NCBI RefSeq assembly: GCF_018130765.1
Contig: NZ_JAFCJZ010000005.1
Coordinates: forward strand, 1-64,000
DNA from: Bradyrhizobium iriomotense
GTDB taxonomy: Bacteria; Pseudomonadota; Alphaproteobacteria; Rhizobiales; Xanthobacteraceae
Length of the DNA: 64,000 nt
Direction: 5' to 3'
The notes under the pieces were generated by a model. It saw only the letters and a list, made by a program, of their open reading frames with translations, had not been told where the DNA came from and made no database searches. Within the stretch, counting starts at the first letter, position 1, and the number at the start of each line of letters is the position of its first letter. The translations under genes were made by a program, and so were the position numbers. This document shows, piece after piece, positions 35,342-43,489 of the stretch.

Positions 35342-35746
35342 CTCGGCGAGCTTTCCATCTTCTAGGGGACCACAGCAGCGGCGGTCCTGACGACAATCGA
35401 TACAAGTTCGGTGCCAGCGAACATCTTCCGGCGCCGTCCCAGTCAGCGCGTGGTTAGCATGAATGCACCTTCTCGGCCGACGGTCCGAAGCTGGTCATGC
35501 ACATCTGGGAGCCGGTTAAGACTGCTTAACTCCACTGCATACAATTACGAAATACTGCCTATAAATTAATCTGCTACTTTCCTCGCCAAGTTCTCGACGA
35601 TTATTATATCTCATATATTCCATATACTTAATCGCAATTGCACTCTTCATAATCTCTGGCACGAAGCTTGCGACATCCGATCCCGGCTCCGCCAGGCTGG
35701 CGCAGCCGCGAGATCAAGGCGGGGCATCCGCCAAGGGGAGCGAGCA
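35342..35746. other. Divergent control region with AT-rich segment
   Basis: About 400 bp without genes. The part from about 35530 to 35650 is strikingly AT-rich for this replicon, as expected for a bend or IHF site between an activator site and a sigma-54 promoter. Two TGCAC half-sites (35464-35468 and 35498-35502), the first followed by TTCTC-GG, resemble parts of NtrC boxes and lie about 155-195 bp upstream of the -24 element. On the minus strand, TGGCACC-GAAC-TTGTA (35401-35416) approximates a sigma-54 promoter for the amidohydrolase gene but has T in place of the critical C. Confidence 0.5.
35657..35672 (+). promoter_or_regulatory. Sigma-54 promoter of the BMP/biuret-hydrolase operon
   Basis: TGGCACG-AAGC-TTGCG fits the -24/-12 consensus, with GG at 35658-35659 and GC at 35670-35671 (10 bp between). 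Start of transcription would be near 35683, giving a leader of about 64 nt to the start codon at 35747. Together with the upstream AT-rich segment and TGCAC half-sites it points to NtrC-type activation under nitrogen shortage. Confidence 0.85.
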
Positions 35747-36859
35747 ATGGATTCTGGCAGGATTTCACGACGTCATTTGTTGCAGGGCGGCGCGGCCCTC
35801 ACCCTCGGCGCGGCAGCGGGCCTCCGCCCGGCCTTCGCGGCCGAGACCACCATCGGCTTCATCTATGTCGGCTCGCGCGACGACTACGGCTACAACCAGG
35901 CCCACGCGCAGGGCGCGGCGGCACTCAAGAAGATTCCCGGCCTCAAGGTGGTCGAGGAGGAGAAGGTGCCGGAGACCGACGCGGTCGAGAAGACGATCGA
36001 GTCCATGATCAATCTCGACGGCGCCACCCTGCTCTTCCCGACCTCGTTCGGTTACTACAATCCGCACATGATCAAGATGGCCACCAAGTACCCGAAGCTG
36101 CGCTTCGAGCACTGCGGCGGCCTCTGGAGCGACAAGGACCCCAAGAACGCCGGCAGCTATTTCGGCTATATCGACGAGGCCCAGTACATCTCCGGCATCG
36201 TCGCCGGCCTGACGTCGAAGAGCAGCAAGCTCGGCTTTGTCGCGGCCAAGCCGATCCCGCAGGTGCTGCGCAACATCAACGCCTTCGCGCTTGGCGCCAA
36301 GTCCGTCAATCCAAAGGCCACCACGCAGGTGATCTTCACCGGCGACTGGTCGATGCCGGTCAAGGAGGCCGAAGCCACCAACAGCCTGATCGATCAGGGC
36401 GTGGATGTGCTCACCTGTCACGTCGATGGTCCCAAGACCATGGTCGAGAACGCCGCGCGGCGCGGCGCCTTCGTCTGCGGCTATCACACCAACCAGTCGG
36501 CACTGGCACCCAAGGCCTATCTCACCGGCGCCGAGTGGAACTGGGAAGCGCTCTATCCGAAGTTCGTCAAGATGATCGCCGCCGGCGAAGGCATCCCGAA
36601 CTTCTACCGCGGCGGCCTGAAGGAAGAGATCGTGAAGGTCTCCCCCTACGGCGAAGCGGTCTCAACGGAAGCGCGCAAGGCGGCTGACGAGGCCAAGGCA
36701 AAATTCCTGTCGGCAGAAGGCTACGCCATCTTCAAGGGTGGGCTGGTCGACAACAAGGGCAAGACGGTGATCCCTGCCGGGACCGACCGAGGCCAGAAGG
36801 ATCCCGAACTCGAGAAGATGGACTATCTGGTCGAGGGCGTGATCGGAGCCACTTCGTGA
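35747..36859 (+). CDS. BMP-family substrate-binding protein (system 1)
   Basis: A 370-residue periplasmic lipid-free binding protein of the BMP/PnrA (basic membrane protein) family, which feeds nucleosides or nucleobases to an ABC importer. A twin-Arg-like signal (ISRRHLLQGGAALTLGAAAGL, about residues 5-25) precedes the PBP1 fold that opens with TTIGFIYVGSRDDYGYNQAH. Later marks are SYFGYIDEAQYISGIVAGL and AFVCGYHTNQS. Its stop overlaps the following permease gene by 4 nt. It lies behind a consensus sigma-54 promoter. Confidence 0.9.
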   Translation: MDSGRISRRHLLQGGAALTLGAAAGLRPAFAAETTIGFIYVGSRDDYGYNQAHAQGAAALKKIPGLKVVEEEKVPETDAVEKTIESMINLDGATLLFPTSFGYYNPHMIKMATKYPKLRFEHCGGLWSDKDPKNAGSYFGYIDEAQYISGIVAGLTSKSSKLGFVAAKPIPQVLRNINAFALGAKSVNPKATTQVIFTGDWSMPVKEAEATNSLIDQGVDVLTCHVDGPKTMVENAARRGAFVCGYHTNQSALAPKAYLTGAEWNWEALYPKFVKMIAAGEGIPNFYRGGLKEEIVKVSPYGEAVSTEARKAADEAKAKFLSAEGYAIFKGGLVDNKGKTVIPAGTDRGQKDPELEKMDYLVEGVIGATS

Positions 36860-37968
36860 CCACGGAAGCGGCGGATTCCACGGACGCGGTCGGGACAGTC
36901 GCCCCGGCCGCCGATCCCGGCTTCCTCCAGCGTCACGGCGGCACGATCGAATATGTCCTGATCCCGGGCGCGGCGCTCGTCGGCGCGCTTGCGGTGTTCG
37001 GCGTCTTCGTCGCGATGTTCGGCAAGAACCCGCTCGATCTCTATTTCTACATGTATTACGGCGCGTTCGGCACCTGGTTCTCCTGGCAGAACACGCTGAC
37101 GCGCGCAGCCCCCCTGATCCTCACCGCACTCTGCACCGCGCTACCCGCGCAACTCGGCATGGTCATCATCGGCGGCGAAGGTGCGCTGCTGATCGGCGCA
37201 CTGTCGGCAACCAGCGCCGCACTCGCGCTTCAGGGCATGCCGCCGTTCGTCGTCCAGATCGCCATGGTCTGCGCCGGCGTGATCGGCGGCGGGCTGTGGA
37301 TCATGCTCTCCGGCTCGCTCCGGCAATATCGCGGCGTTAACGAGACCATCTCGAGCCTGCTGCTGGTCTACATCGCGCTCGCGATCCTCAACCATCTCGT
37401 CGAGGGGCTGATGCGCGATCCCGCCAGCCTCAATAAGCCCTCCACCCGCGAGATCGGCGCCGCCAACATGATCGGCTCCATTCCCGGCACCGACGTGCAT
37501 TGGGGCCTCGTCTTCGGCCTGATCGCCGCGATCGCGTCTTACATCCTGATCTATCACACCGTGTTCGGCTTCGCCGCGCGTGTTGCCGGCGGCAACATCC
37601 GTGCTGCCAAGATCGTCGGCCTCGGGGTCAGCAAGCTGATCTTGACCGTCTGCTTCCTCGCCGGCGGCGCGGCGGGTCTTGCCGGCATGGTCGAGGTCGC
37701 CGCCGTGCAGGGGCGCACCAACGCCAACCTCGCGGCCGGCTACGGCTTCACCGGCATTCTCGTCGCCTTCCTCGCGCGGCAAAATCCGCTCGCCATCATC
37801 CCCATCGCGATCCTGCTCGGCGGCATCAGCGCCAGCGGCGGCCTGCTGCAACGCCGCCTGGGACTGCCCGATGCGTCCGTGCTGGTGCTGCAGGGCATCA
37901 TCTTCGTCTTCGTGCTCGCCAGCGATGCGCTCTACGGCCGCATCGGATTTTTGAAGGGAAAATCCTGA
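36856..37968 (+). CDS. BMP-type ABC transporter permease 1 (system 1)
   Basis: A 370-residue inner-membrane permease of the BPD_transp_2 family, with about nine hydrophobic segments and the conserved GANMIGSIPGTD-like loop and EGLM region. It starts with GTG inside the stop codon of the binding-protein gene (GTGA overlap), so translation is coupled. Together with the next permease it forms the membrane channel of the importer. Its long N-terminus (about 35 residues) before the first helix is unusual but common in this subfamily. Confidence 0.88.
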   Translation: MTTEAADSTDAVGTVAPAADPGFLQRHGGTIEYVLIPGAALVGALAVFGVFVAMFGKNPLDLYFYMYYGAFGTWFSWQNTLTRAAPLILTALCTALPAQLGMVIIGGEGALLIGALSATSAALALQGMPPFVVQIAMVCAGVIGGGLWIMLSGSLRQYRGVNETISSLLLVYIALAILNHLVEGLMRDPASLNKPSTREIGAANMIGSIPGTDVHWGLVFGLIAAIASYILIYHTVFGFAARVAGGNIRAAKIVGLGVSKLILTVCFLAGGAAGLAGMVEVAAVQGRTNANLAAGYGFTGILVAFLARQNPLAIIPIAILLGGISASGGLLQRRLGLPDASVLVLQGIIFVFVLASDALYGRIGFLKGKS

Positions 37969-37969
37969 G

Positions 37970-38896
37970 ATGGCAGACGGATCGATCGGACTCTGGACCG
38001 TCCCGCTCGCCGTGCTCGGCGGTGCCATTCGCGTCTCCACCCCGTTCCTGTTCGTGAGTCTCGGCGAATGCATCACCGAGCGCGCAGGCCGTATCAATCT
38101 CGGCCTCGAAGGCACACTGGTGATGGGCGCGATGAGCGCCTATGGCATCTCTTACCTCACGGGATCACCATGGTTGGGGGTGCTCGCCGCCGGCATCACC
38201 GGCGCGCTGCTGGGCGCACTGCATGCCGGCATCTGCTCGCTGCCGCGCGTCAACGACGTCGCGGTCGGTATCGCGCTCATGCTGTTCGGCACCGGCCTCG
38301 CTTTCTATCTCGGCAAACCGCTGATCGAGCCCACCGCACCACGCCTGCCCGCCATCGATTTCGGCTGGTGGAGCGACCTCCCGCAGGTGCGCGCCGCGCT
38401 GCGTATCAACGTGCTGTTCCTGATCGGCGTCGTGCTGGCGCCAATTCTCTATTGGGCATTCCGTACCACGCGCTGGGGCCTGCTCATCCGCACCGCCGGC
38501 GAGAGCTCGGATGCCGCCCGTGCGATGGGCCATTCCGTGCTGCTGATCCGCCTGCGCGCCACCATGGTCGGCGGCTTCCTCGCCGGCATCGGCGGCTCGT
38601 TCCTGTCGCTGTTCTATCCCGGCAGCTGGAACGAGGGCCTGTCCTCGGGTCAGGGCATCACCGCCGTGGCGCTCGTGATCTTCGCGCGCTGGGATCCCCT
38701 GCTCTGCCTGTGGGCCTCACTCGCCTTCGGCGGCGCCGCGGCGCTGGGACCGGCGCTGCAATCGGTCGGCGTCACCTCCGGCTACCACCTCTTCAACGCT
38801 GCGCCCTACATCCTGACGCTGGCGATCATGATCATCACCTGCTCGCCGAAGCGGACGCTGACCGGCGCACCCGCCGAACTCTCGATCACACGGTAA
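37970..38896 (+). CDS. BMP-type ABC transporter permease 2 (system 1)
   Basis: A 308-residue permease of the same family. The typical opening [33 protein letters not shown] is the family signature, in which the permease starts with the phrase resembling E-R-A-G-x-I-N-L-G-x-E-G. It starts one base after the previous stop. It pairs with the preceding permease. Confidence 0.88.
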   Translation: MADGSIGLWTVPLAVLGGAIRVSTPFLFVSLGECITERAGRINLGLEGTLVMGAMSAYGISYLTGSPWLGVLAAGITGALLGALHAGICSLPRVNDVAVGIALMLFGTGLAFYLGKPLIEPTAPRLPAIDFGWWSDLPQVRAALRINVLFLIGVVLAPILYWAFRTTRWGLLIRTAGESSDAARAMGHSVLLIRLRATMVGGFLAGIGGSFLSLFYPGSWNEGLSSGQGITAVALVIFARWDPLLCLWASLAFGGAAALGPALQSVGVTSGYHLFNAAPYILTLAIMIITCSPKRTLTGAPAELSITR

Positions 38897-38913
38897 CACG
38901 CACGAGGTCGTCC

Positions 38914-39597
38914 ATGCCCGAGCGCTACATCAAGTCCGAACCCTACGCCTGGCCCTACAACGGCGATCTCCGCCCCGAGAACACCGCGCTCATCATCATC
39001 GACATGCAGACCGATTTCTGCGGCGTCGGCGGCTATGTCGACAAGATGGGCTATGACCTCTCGCTAACGCGGGCGCCGATCGAGCCGATCAAGAGGCTGC
39101 TCGCCGCGATGCGCAAGCAAGGCTTTCACATCATCCATACCCGCGAGGGCCACCGCCCTGACCTCTCCGATCTTCCCGCCAACAAGCGCTGGCGCTCGCG
39201 CCAGATCGGCGCCGGCATCGGCGACCCCGGCCCATGCGGCCGCATCCTTGTGCGCGGCGAGCCCGGCTGGGACATCATCGAGGAGCTGGCACCCCTGCCC
39301 GGCGAGCCGATCATCGACAAGCCAGGCAAAGGCTCGTTCTGCGCCACCGATCTGGAGCTGATCCTGCGCGTCCGCGGCATCGAGAACATCGTGCTGACCG
39401 GCATCACCACCGACGTCTGCGTCCACACCACCATGCGCGAAGCCAACGACCGCGGCTTCGAATGCGTGCTGCTGCACGATTGCTGCGGCGCGACCGACAA
39501 GAGCAACCACGACCACGCGCTGAAGATGATCAAGATGCAGGGCGGCGTGTTCGGCGCGGTCTCGACCTCCGATGCCTTCATCGGAGCGATTTCGTGA
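38914..39597 (+). CDS. Isochorismatase-fold cysteine hydrolase, biuret-hydrolase-like
   Basis: A 227-residue amidase of the isochorismatase superfamily. The catalytic triad is Asp30 (IIDMQTDF), Lys136 (DKPGKGSF) and Cys169 (TTDVCVHTT). The N-terminal PYAWPYNG, the [19 protein letters not shown] block and the [19 protein letters not shown] block are features I associate with rhizobial biuret hydrolase (biuret to allophanate plus ammonia); ureidoacrylate hydrolase (RutB) is the main alternative. It sits between the permease and ATPase genes, with its stop overlapping the ATPase GTG by 4 nt, so its substrate is probably what the transporter imports or a breakdown product of it. Confidence 0.8.
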   Translation: MPERYIKSEPYAWPYNGDLRPENTALIIIDMQTDFCGVGGYVDKMGYDLSLTRAPIEPIKRLLAAMRKQGFHIIHTREGHRPDLSDLPANKRWRSRQIGAGIGDPGPCGRILVRGEPGWDIIEELAPLPGEPIIDKPGKGSFCATDLELILRVRGIENIVLTGITTDVCVHTTMREANDRGFECVLLHDCCGATDKSNHDHALKMIKMQGGVFGAVSTSDAFIGAIS

Positions 39598-41126
39598 TCA
39601 TCGGCGAAACGCCTCCGCCGTCGGGCGCCTTCGGCGTCGATGCCATCGCCATGACCATGCGCTTCGGCGATTTCCTGGCGCTGGACAATGTCGAGCTGAA
39701 GGTGCGGCCGGGCTCGTTCCACGCCCTGCTCGGCGAAAACGGTGCCGGCAAATCCACCCTCGTCAAATGCATCATGGGCTACTACCACGCGACAGAGGGC
39801 GACATCATCGTCGGCGGCCGCGAGCAGGCGATCACCAACCCGAAGGATGCCCACGCGCTCGGCCTCGGCATGGTCTACCAGCATTTCACACTGGTGCCGG
39901 CCATGACGGTTGCCGAAAACCTCGTGCTGGCGCGAGACCATGTGCCGGCCGTCGTGAACTGGCCCAAGGAGATGAAAGAGCTCGAGGCGTTCCTTGCTCG
40001 GATGCCTTTCAAGGTGCCGCTCTCAGCGCGGGTCTCCGACATCTCCGCCGGCGAGCGCCAAAAGTGCGAGATCCTCAAGCAGCTCTATCTGAAGCGTCGC
40101 TTCCTGATCCTGGACGAGCCGACCTCGGTGCTAACGCCGGCGGAAGCGGACGAAGTGCTCGGCATGCTCCGCGACATGGTGGTCAGGGGCGAGCTGACCA
40201 TCCTGATGATCACGCACAAGTTTCGCGAGGTCATGGCCTTCGCCGACGAGGTCACGATCCTGCGCCGCGGCAAGCTTGCCGGGGCCGGCAAGGTCGCCGA
40301 GCTGACGCCGGATGCGATGGCGCGCACCATGATCGGCGCCGAGGAGCTGACGGTGCAGCCGCCGCGCACCGGCGAAGCCGGTCAGGCGCGGCTGGAGCTT
40401 GAGAAGGTTCGGGCACTCGACGATGCCGGCGCGATCGCCGTGCACGATGTTTCCCTGACCGTGCGCGCCGGGGAGATCGTCGGCATCGCCGGCGTTTCCG
40501 GCAACGGCCAACGCCAGCTCGTCGAGGTGCTGGCCGGCCAGCGCGAGGCCGAGAGCGGCGAGGTGCGCGTGGCGGGCGATCCCTATCACGCCAGCCGCGA
40601 GGAGATGCGGCGCCACCGGATGTCGCTGCTGCCCGAGGAGCCGCTGAAGAACGCCTGCGTCGGCGGCATGAGCGTCGCCGACAACATCGCCTTCCGCGAA
40701 TTCGACCGGGCGCCCTTTGCAAGTGGCGGCTGGTGGCTCAATCGCAGCGCCTTCCGCAACGACGCCAGGAAAAAAATTGGTCAGTACAAGATCAAGACCC
40801 GCACGCCCGATACGCCAATCTCGGCACTGTCGGGCGGCAACGTGCAGCGCGCCGTGCTCGCCCGCGAGCTCGGCGGCGACGTCGAGGTGCTGATCGCAGC
40901 CAATCCCTGCTTCGGCCTCGATTTCGCGGCGGTGGCCCAGATCCACGCCGAGATCATGGCGGCGCGCAACCGCGGCGCCGCGGTGCTGCTCGTCAGCGAG
41001 GATCTCGACGAACTGCTCGAACTGTCGGACCGTTTGGTGGTGATGTTCCACGGCGAATTCGTGTATGAAGCACGGACCAGCGAAGCCGATCTCACCGTGT
41101 TCGGCCGGCACATGGCGGGTCATTGA
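39594..41126 (+). CDS. BMP-type ABC transporter double ATPase (system 1)
   Basis: A 510-residue protein with two ABC domains fused, as in RbsA/NupA importers. The first has Walker [10 protein letters not shown] and the signature SAGERQK with Walker B LILDEPTS. The second has a degenerate Walker A (GVSGNGQRQ), signature [10 protein letters not shown] and Walker [13 protein letters not shown]. It starts with GTG overlapping the hydrolase stop; GGAG lies 8 nt upstream. It powers the importer formed by the two preceding permeases. Confidence 0.9.
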   Translation: MIIGETPPPSGAFGVDAIAMTMRFGDFLALDNVELKVRPGSFHALLGENGAGKSTLVKCIMGYYHATEGDIIVGGREQAITNPKDAHALGLGMVYQHFTLVPAMTVAENLVLARDHVPAVVNWPKEMKELEAFLARMPFKVPLSARVSDISAGERQKCEILKQLYLKRRFLILDEPTSVLTPAEADEVLGMLRDMVVRGELTILMITHKFREVMAFADEVTILRRGKLAGAGKVAELTPDAMARTMIGAEELTVQPPRTGEAGQARLELEKVRALDDAGAIAVHDVSLTVRAGEIVGIAGVSGNGQRQLVEVLAGQREAESGEVRVAGDPYHASREEMRRHRMSLLPEEPLKNACVGGMSVADNIAFREFDRAPFASGGWWLNRSAFRNDARKKIGQYKIKTRTPDTPISALSGGNVQRAVLARELGGDVEVLIAANPCFGLDFAAVAQIHAEIMAARNRGAAVLLVSEDLDELLELSDRLVVMFHGEFVYEARTSEADLTVFGRHMAGH

Positions 41127-41139
41127 TCGCGGAGGAGCG

Positions 41140-41625
41140 ATGAGCGAGGCAACCGAACGCGACGAACACTTCTTACGTTTGTCCTTCGCGGTCGCCCGGC
41201 GCTCGCTCACCCACGGCAACCATCCCTTCGGTTGCATTGTCGTCGGTGCCGACGGCAAGGTGCTGATCGAGACCGAGAACGGCTACATGCCGGACCGCGA
41301 CGGCACCGCACATGCCGAGCGGCTCGCGGCCACCCAGGCCTGCCGCACGCTCGGCCGCGAGGTGCTGGCCAAAGCCACGCTCTATTCGTCCGCCGAACCC
41401 TGCGCGATGTGCGCCGGCGCGATCTACTGGGCCGGCATCGGCCGCGTCGTCTACGGCCTCAGCGAGCACCGCCTGCGCGGCGTCACCGGCAACCACCCGG
41501 AGAACCCGACGCTCGATTTGCCCTGCCGCGAGGTGTTTGCCAGCGGCCAGCGACCGACGGAGGTCGTCGGGCCACTGCTCGAAGACGAAGCCGAAGCGCT
41601 GCACGCCGGCGTGTGGACGAAGTAG
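41140..41625 (+). CDS. Guanine/nucleoside deaminase (CDA fold)
   Basis: A 161-residue zinc-dependent deaminase of the cytidine/guanine deaminase fold. The catalytic HAE (TAHAERLAA) and PCAMC zinc ligands (SAEPCAMCAGAIYW) are intact. GuaD-type guanine deaminase (guanine to xanthine) is the likely role, given the xanthine-handling enzymes further on; a tRNA adenosine deaminase is less likely because it is embedded in a purine import operon. The start at 41140 is supported by GGAGGAG. It is the last gene of the sigma-54 operon. Confidence 0.8.
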   Translation: MSEATERDEHFLRLSFAVARRSLTHGNHPFGCIVVGADGKVLIETENGYMPDRDGTAHAERLAATQACRTLGREVLAKATLYSSAEPCAMCAGAIYWAGIGRVVYGLSEHRLRGVTGNHPENPTLDLPCREVFASGQRPTEVVGPLLEDEAEALHAGVWTK

Positions 41626-41640
41626 GTATCCAGCAAACAG

Positions 41641-41739
41641 TGCCGTAGGGTGGGCAAAGGCGCCTTGCGCCGTGCCCACCATCTCAACGCAATGGAAGCA
41701 GAAGTGGTGGGCACGCTACGCTTTGCCCACCCTACGGCA
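41641..41739. repeat. 99-bp inverted-repeat intergenic element
   Basis: Perfect 19-bp outer arms (TGCCGTAGGGTGGGCAAAG and CTTTGCCCACCCTACGGCA) with inner arms CGTGCCCACCA and TGGTGGGCACG. The central bases are unpaired. This is a dispersed non-coding palindrome of a kind often seen between genes in Bradyrhizobium. It forms a large hairpin after the deaminase gene and might also end that transcript. Confidence 0.75.
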
Positions 41740-41756
41740 GTTCATCGCCAAACGAA

Positions 41757-41789
41757 GATGGCGCCGCGGAGGTTTGACGCGGCGCCATC
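41757..41789. terminator. Bidirectional hairpin terminator
   Basis: Arms GATGGCGCCGCG and CGCGGCGCCATC are perfect (12 bp) around a nine-base loop, followed by TCTTTC. It lies between the deaminase operon and the convergent outer-membrane protein gene and would stop transcripts from either side. Confidence 0.75.
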
Positions 41790-41816
41790 GTCTTTCACCT
41801 GAAATATCTCAGGTGG

Positions 41817-42926
41817 CTAGAACTTCACGGTGATACCGGAGTAGAGCGAGGACTCGGTGCAGGACCCGGTGCTCACCTTCGCTCCACCGACCAAGGTGGT
41901 GCAGGCAACTGCGTTGTTGTGATCGAGGCCGAACTTGTTCTGCCAGTAGCGATAGGCCACCCAGACATCGACGAAGTGCGAGTACTTCTCACCCCAGATC
42001 GCCTTCGAGGCATCCATTGTCAGGCGGATCGGCTCCGAGTTGAACTCGACCTTGGTGGGATAGACGCCGTTGGCAACGCTGGCCGGAAGCGGCTCGGTGT
42101 CCGTTCCCTTCTTGCCATACCAGCCGGCGCGGCCGCTGATCGAGAAATACTGCATGTTCGGCGGCAGGAAGCCGAGGTCCATGTAGTAGTTGGTCTCGAT
42201 CGCCCAAGTCGGCTTGAACGAGGTGTTGCCGTCGGTGAGACACGGGGCCATCCAGCCGGCGCCGCACTGCGAGAAGGAGTTGTGGTTCGCGAACTCCCAA
42301 TACACCAGAGGCGCCACGTTGAAGTAGCCCTTGTAGGGAAGGTCGAAAGCGAACTGCAGACCGGCGACGACGTCACGCTTGGCGGCGCCGAAATAGCGGT
42401 TCTCGGTGTTGGCATCCATGCCAACCTCGAACGAGATGTTGTGCAGGGGCCCTTGCGTGAACGCCTTGGTGTTGAATATCTCGTTCCAGCCGAAGGTCGA
42501 GCGGAACAGGCCGTAGATTTCGGTTGCGCCGGCGCAGCTTGCGGGCGTGGCTGCGAAGCCGGCAGCCGGTGACACGATCACGCCGGTGGCGGTGCACGGA
42601 CCCGCCGGATCGTTGTGATCCGACTTGAACATCGAGATGGTGAAGAAGTTGGTGCCGTAAGCCCAGGCGTCGAAGTGGGTGAAGGAGTAGACCTGCTTCG
42701 TCGTCTTGGCGTTGATCACACCGTTGGTGTTGGTGAACGCACCGGGCTGCGAGGCATTGAAGATGTAGGAGAAGGTGACGCGGTCGTCGATCACCAGGAA
42801 GAACGGAAGGTCCGGCGCCTTCTTGGCAGCCTTGACCGGCAAATCCGCAGCCTGAGCCAGGCCACCGGTGGCGAGCGTAGCAAGTGACAGCGCCGCCGCT
42901 GCAATTGCCTTGAAACGAAACGACAT
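41817..42926 (-). CDS. Outer-membrane beta-barrel protein, possible nucleoside/nucleobase channel
   Basis: A 369-residue exported protein. The signal peptide ends near LAQAADLPVKA (about residue 25). The mature part has alternating beta pattern with aromatic girdles (TFSYIFNASQ, FNVAPLVYWEF, AIETNYYMDLGF) and ends in Phe (GITVKF), the recognition signal for barrel assembly. No porin family is assigned with certainty; a Tsx-like nucleoside channel is a guess from its place between two BMP importers. The start at 42926 is supported by a G-rich site. It is transcribed alone on the minus strand. Confidence 0.7.
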   Translation of the reverse strand: MSFRFKAIAAAALSLATLATGGLAQAADLPVKAAKKAPDLPFFLVIDDRVTFSYIFNASQPGAFTNTNGVINAKTTKQVYSFTHFDAWAYGTNFFTISMFKSDHNDPAGPCTATGVIVSPAAGFAATPASCAGATEIYGLFRSTFGWNEIFNTKAFTQGPLHNISFEVGMDANTENRYFGAAKRDVVAGLQFAFDLPYKGYFNVAPLVYWEFANHNSFSQCGAGWMAPCLTDGNTSFKPTWAIETNYYMDLGFLPPNMQYFSISGRAGWYGKKGTDTEPLPASVANGVYPTKVEFNSEPIRLTMDASKAIWGEKYSHFVDVWVAYRYWQNKFGLDHNNAVACTTLVGGAKVSTGSCTESSLYSGITVKF

Positions 42927-43489
42927 CCTGATACCCCCAAGTTTGGACACGTAAAAATGAATGTCCCTTGGGTGCGACACTTGCGCCGATCATCAGGAGT
43001 GAGAAGCCTCAACTTTTTTCAAGGCATGCCGTTTGTTTCGGCAGCAGGCGACATTTCATCGCTGGATTTCGAGGATTTTCGCGGGCCATGCGCGCCGGCA
43101 CACAGCGATGCGAGGCCGGCCATTGCCAAACATTCCCGTTTGATTTTGTTCGCGTTTCACGTCGAGCGAACGAGGTTGACGGAATCGTCGACGGCGCGTC
43201 GCGCGGCGATCCGACGTTGCATACGCGTCTTGGCGCGATTTTGCTCAACTTCAGATCAGGCCTGCACACGGGGTTCCGATTTGATTTGAACCGTCACAAA
43301 TTTGCAACAGGCCCCACGCCCGAGCGGTCCCCACAAGGACAATCCTGGAGCGCTCAAGCACAATCCGCGCCCGGCGAGAGCCACGACTCGCCGACACCGC
43401 CCGCCTGCCGAAGCGTTGAGCAAGGGATGACGCTTTTTCACACCTTACGCGGCGGTTCAAACTAGCCCACTATTGAGGCACTTCACCCC
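42927..43489. other. Divergent intergenic region
   Basis: About 560 bp between the outer-membrane protein and the second BMP importer. The frames here do not look coding. TGGCGCG-ATT-TTGCT at 43231-43245 resembles a sigma-54 element but has only 9 bp between GG and GC. No other repeat, hairpin or riboswitch-like element was seen. Confidence 0.5.

Noticed and set aside
35401..35416. Sigma-54 promoter for the AllC-type gene
   Set aside because: TGGCACC-GAAC-TTGTA lacks the invariant C of the -12 half; kept only as a remark.
43231..43245. Sigma-54-like element before the second BMP importer
   Set aside because: TGGCGCG-ATT-TTGCT has only 9 bp between GG and GC; sigma-54 needs 10.
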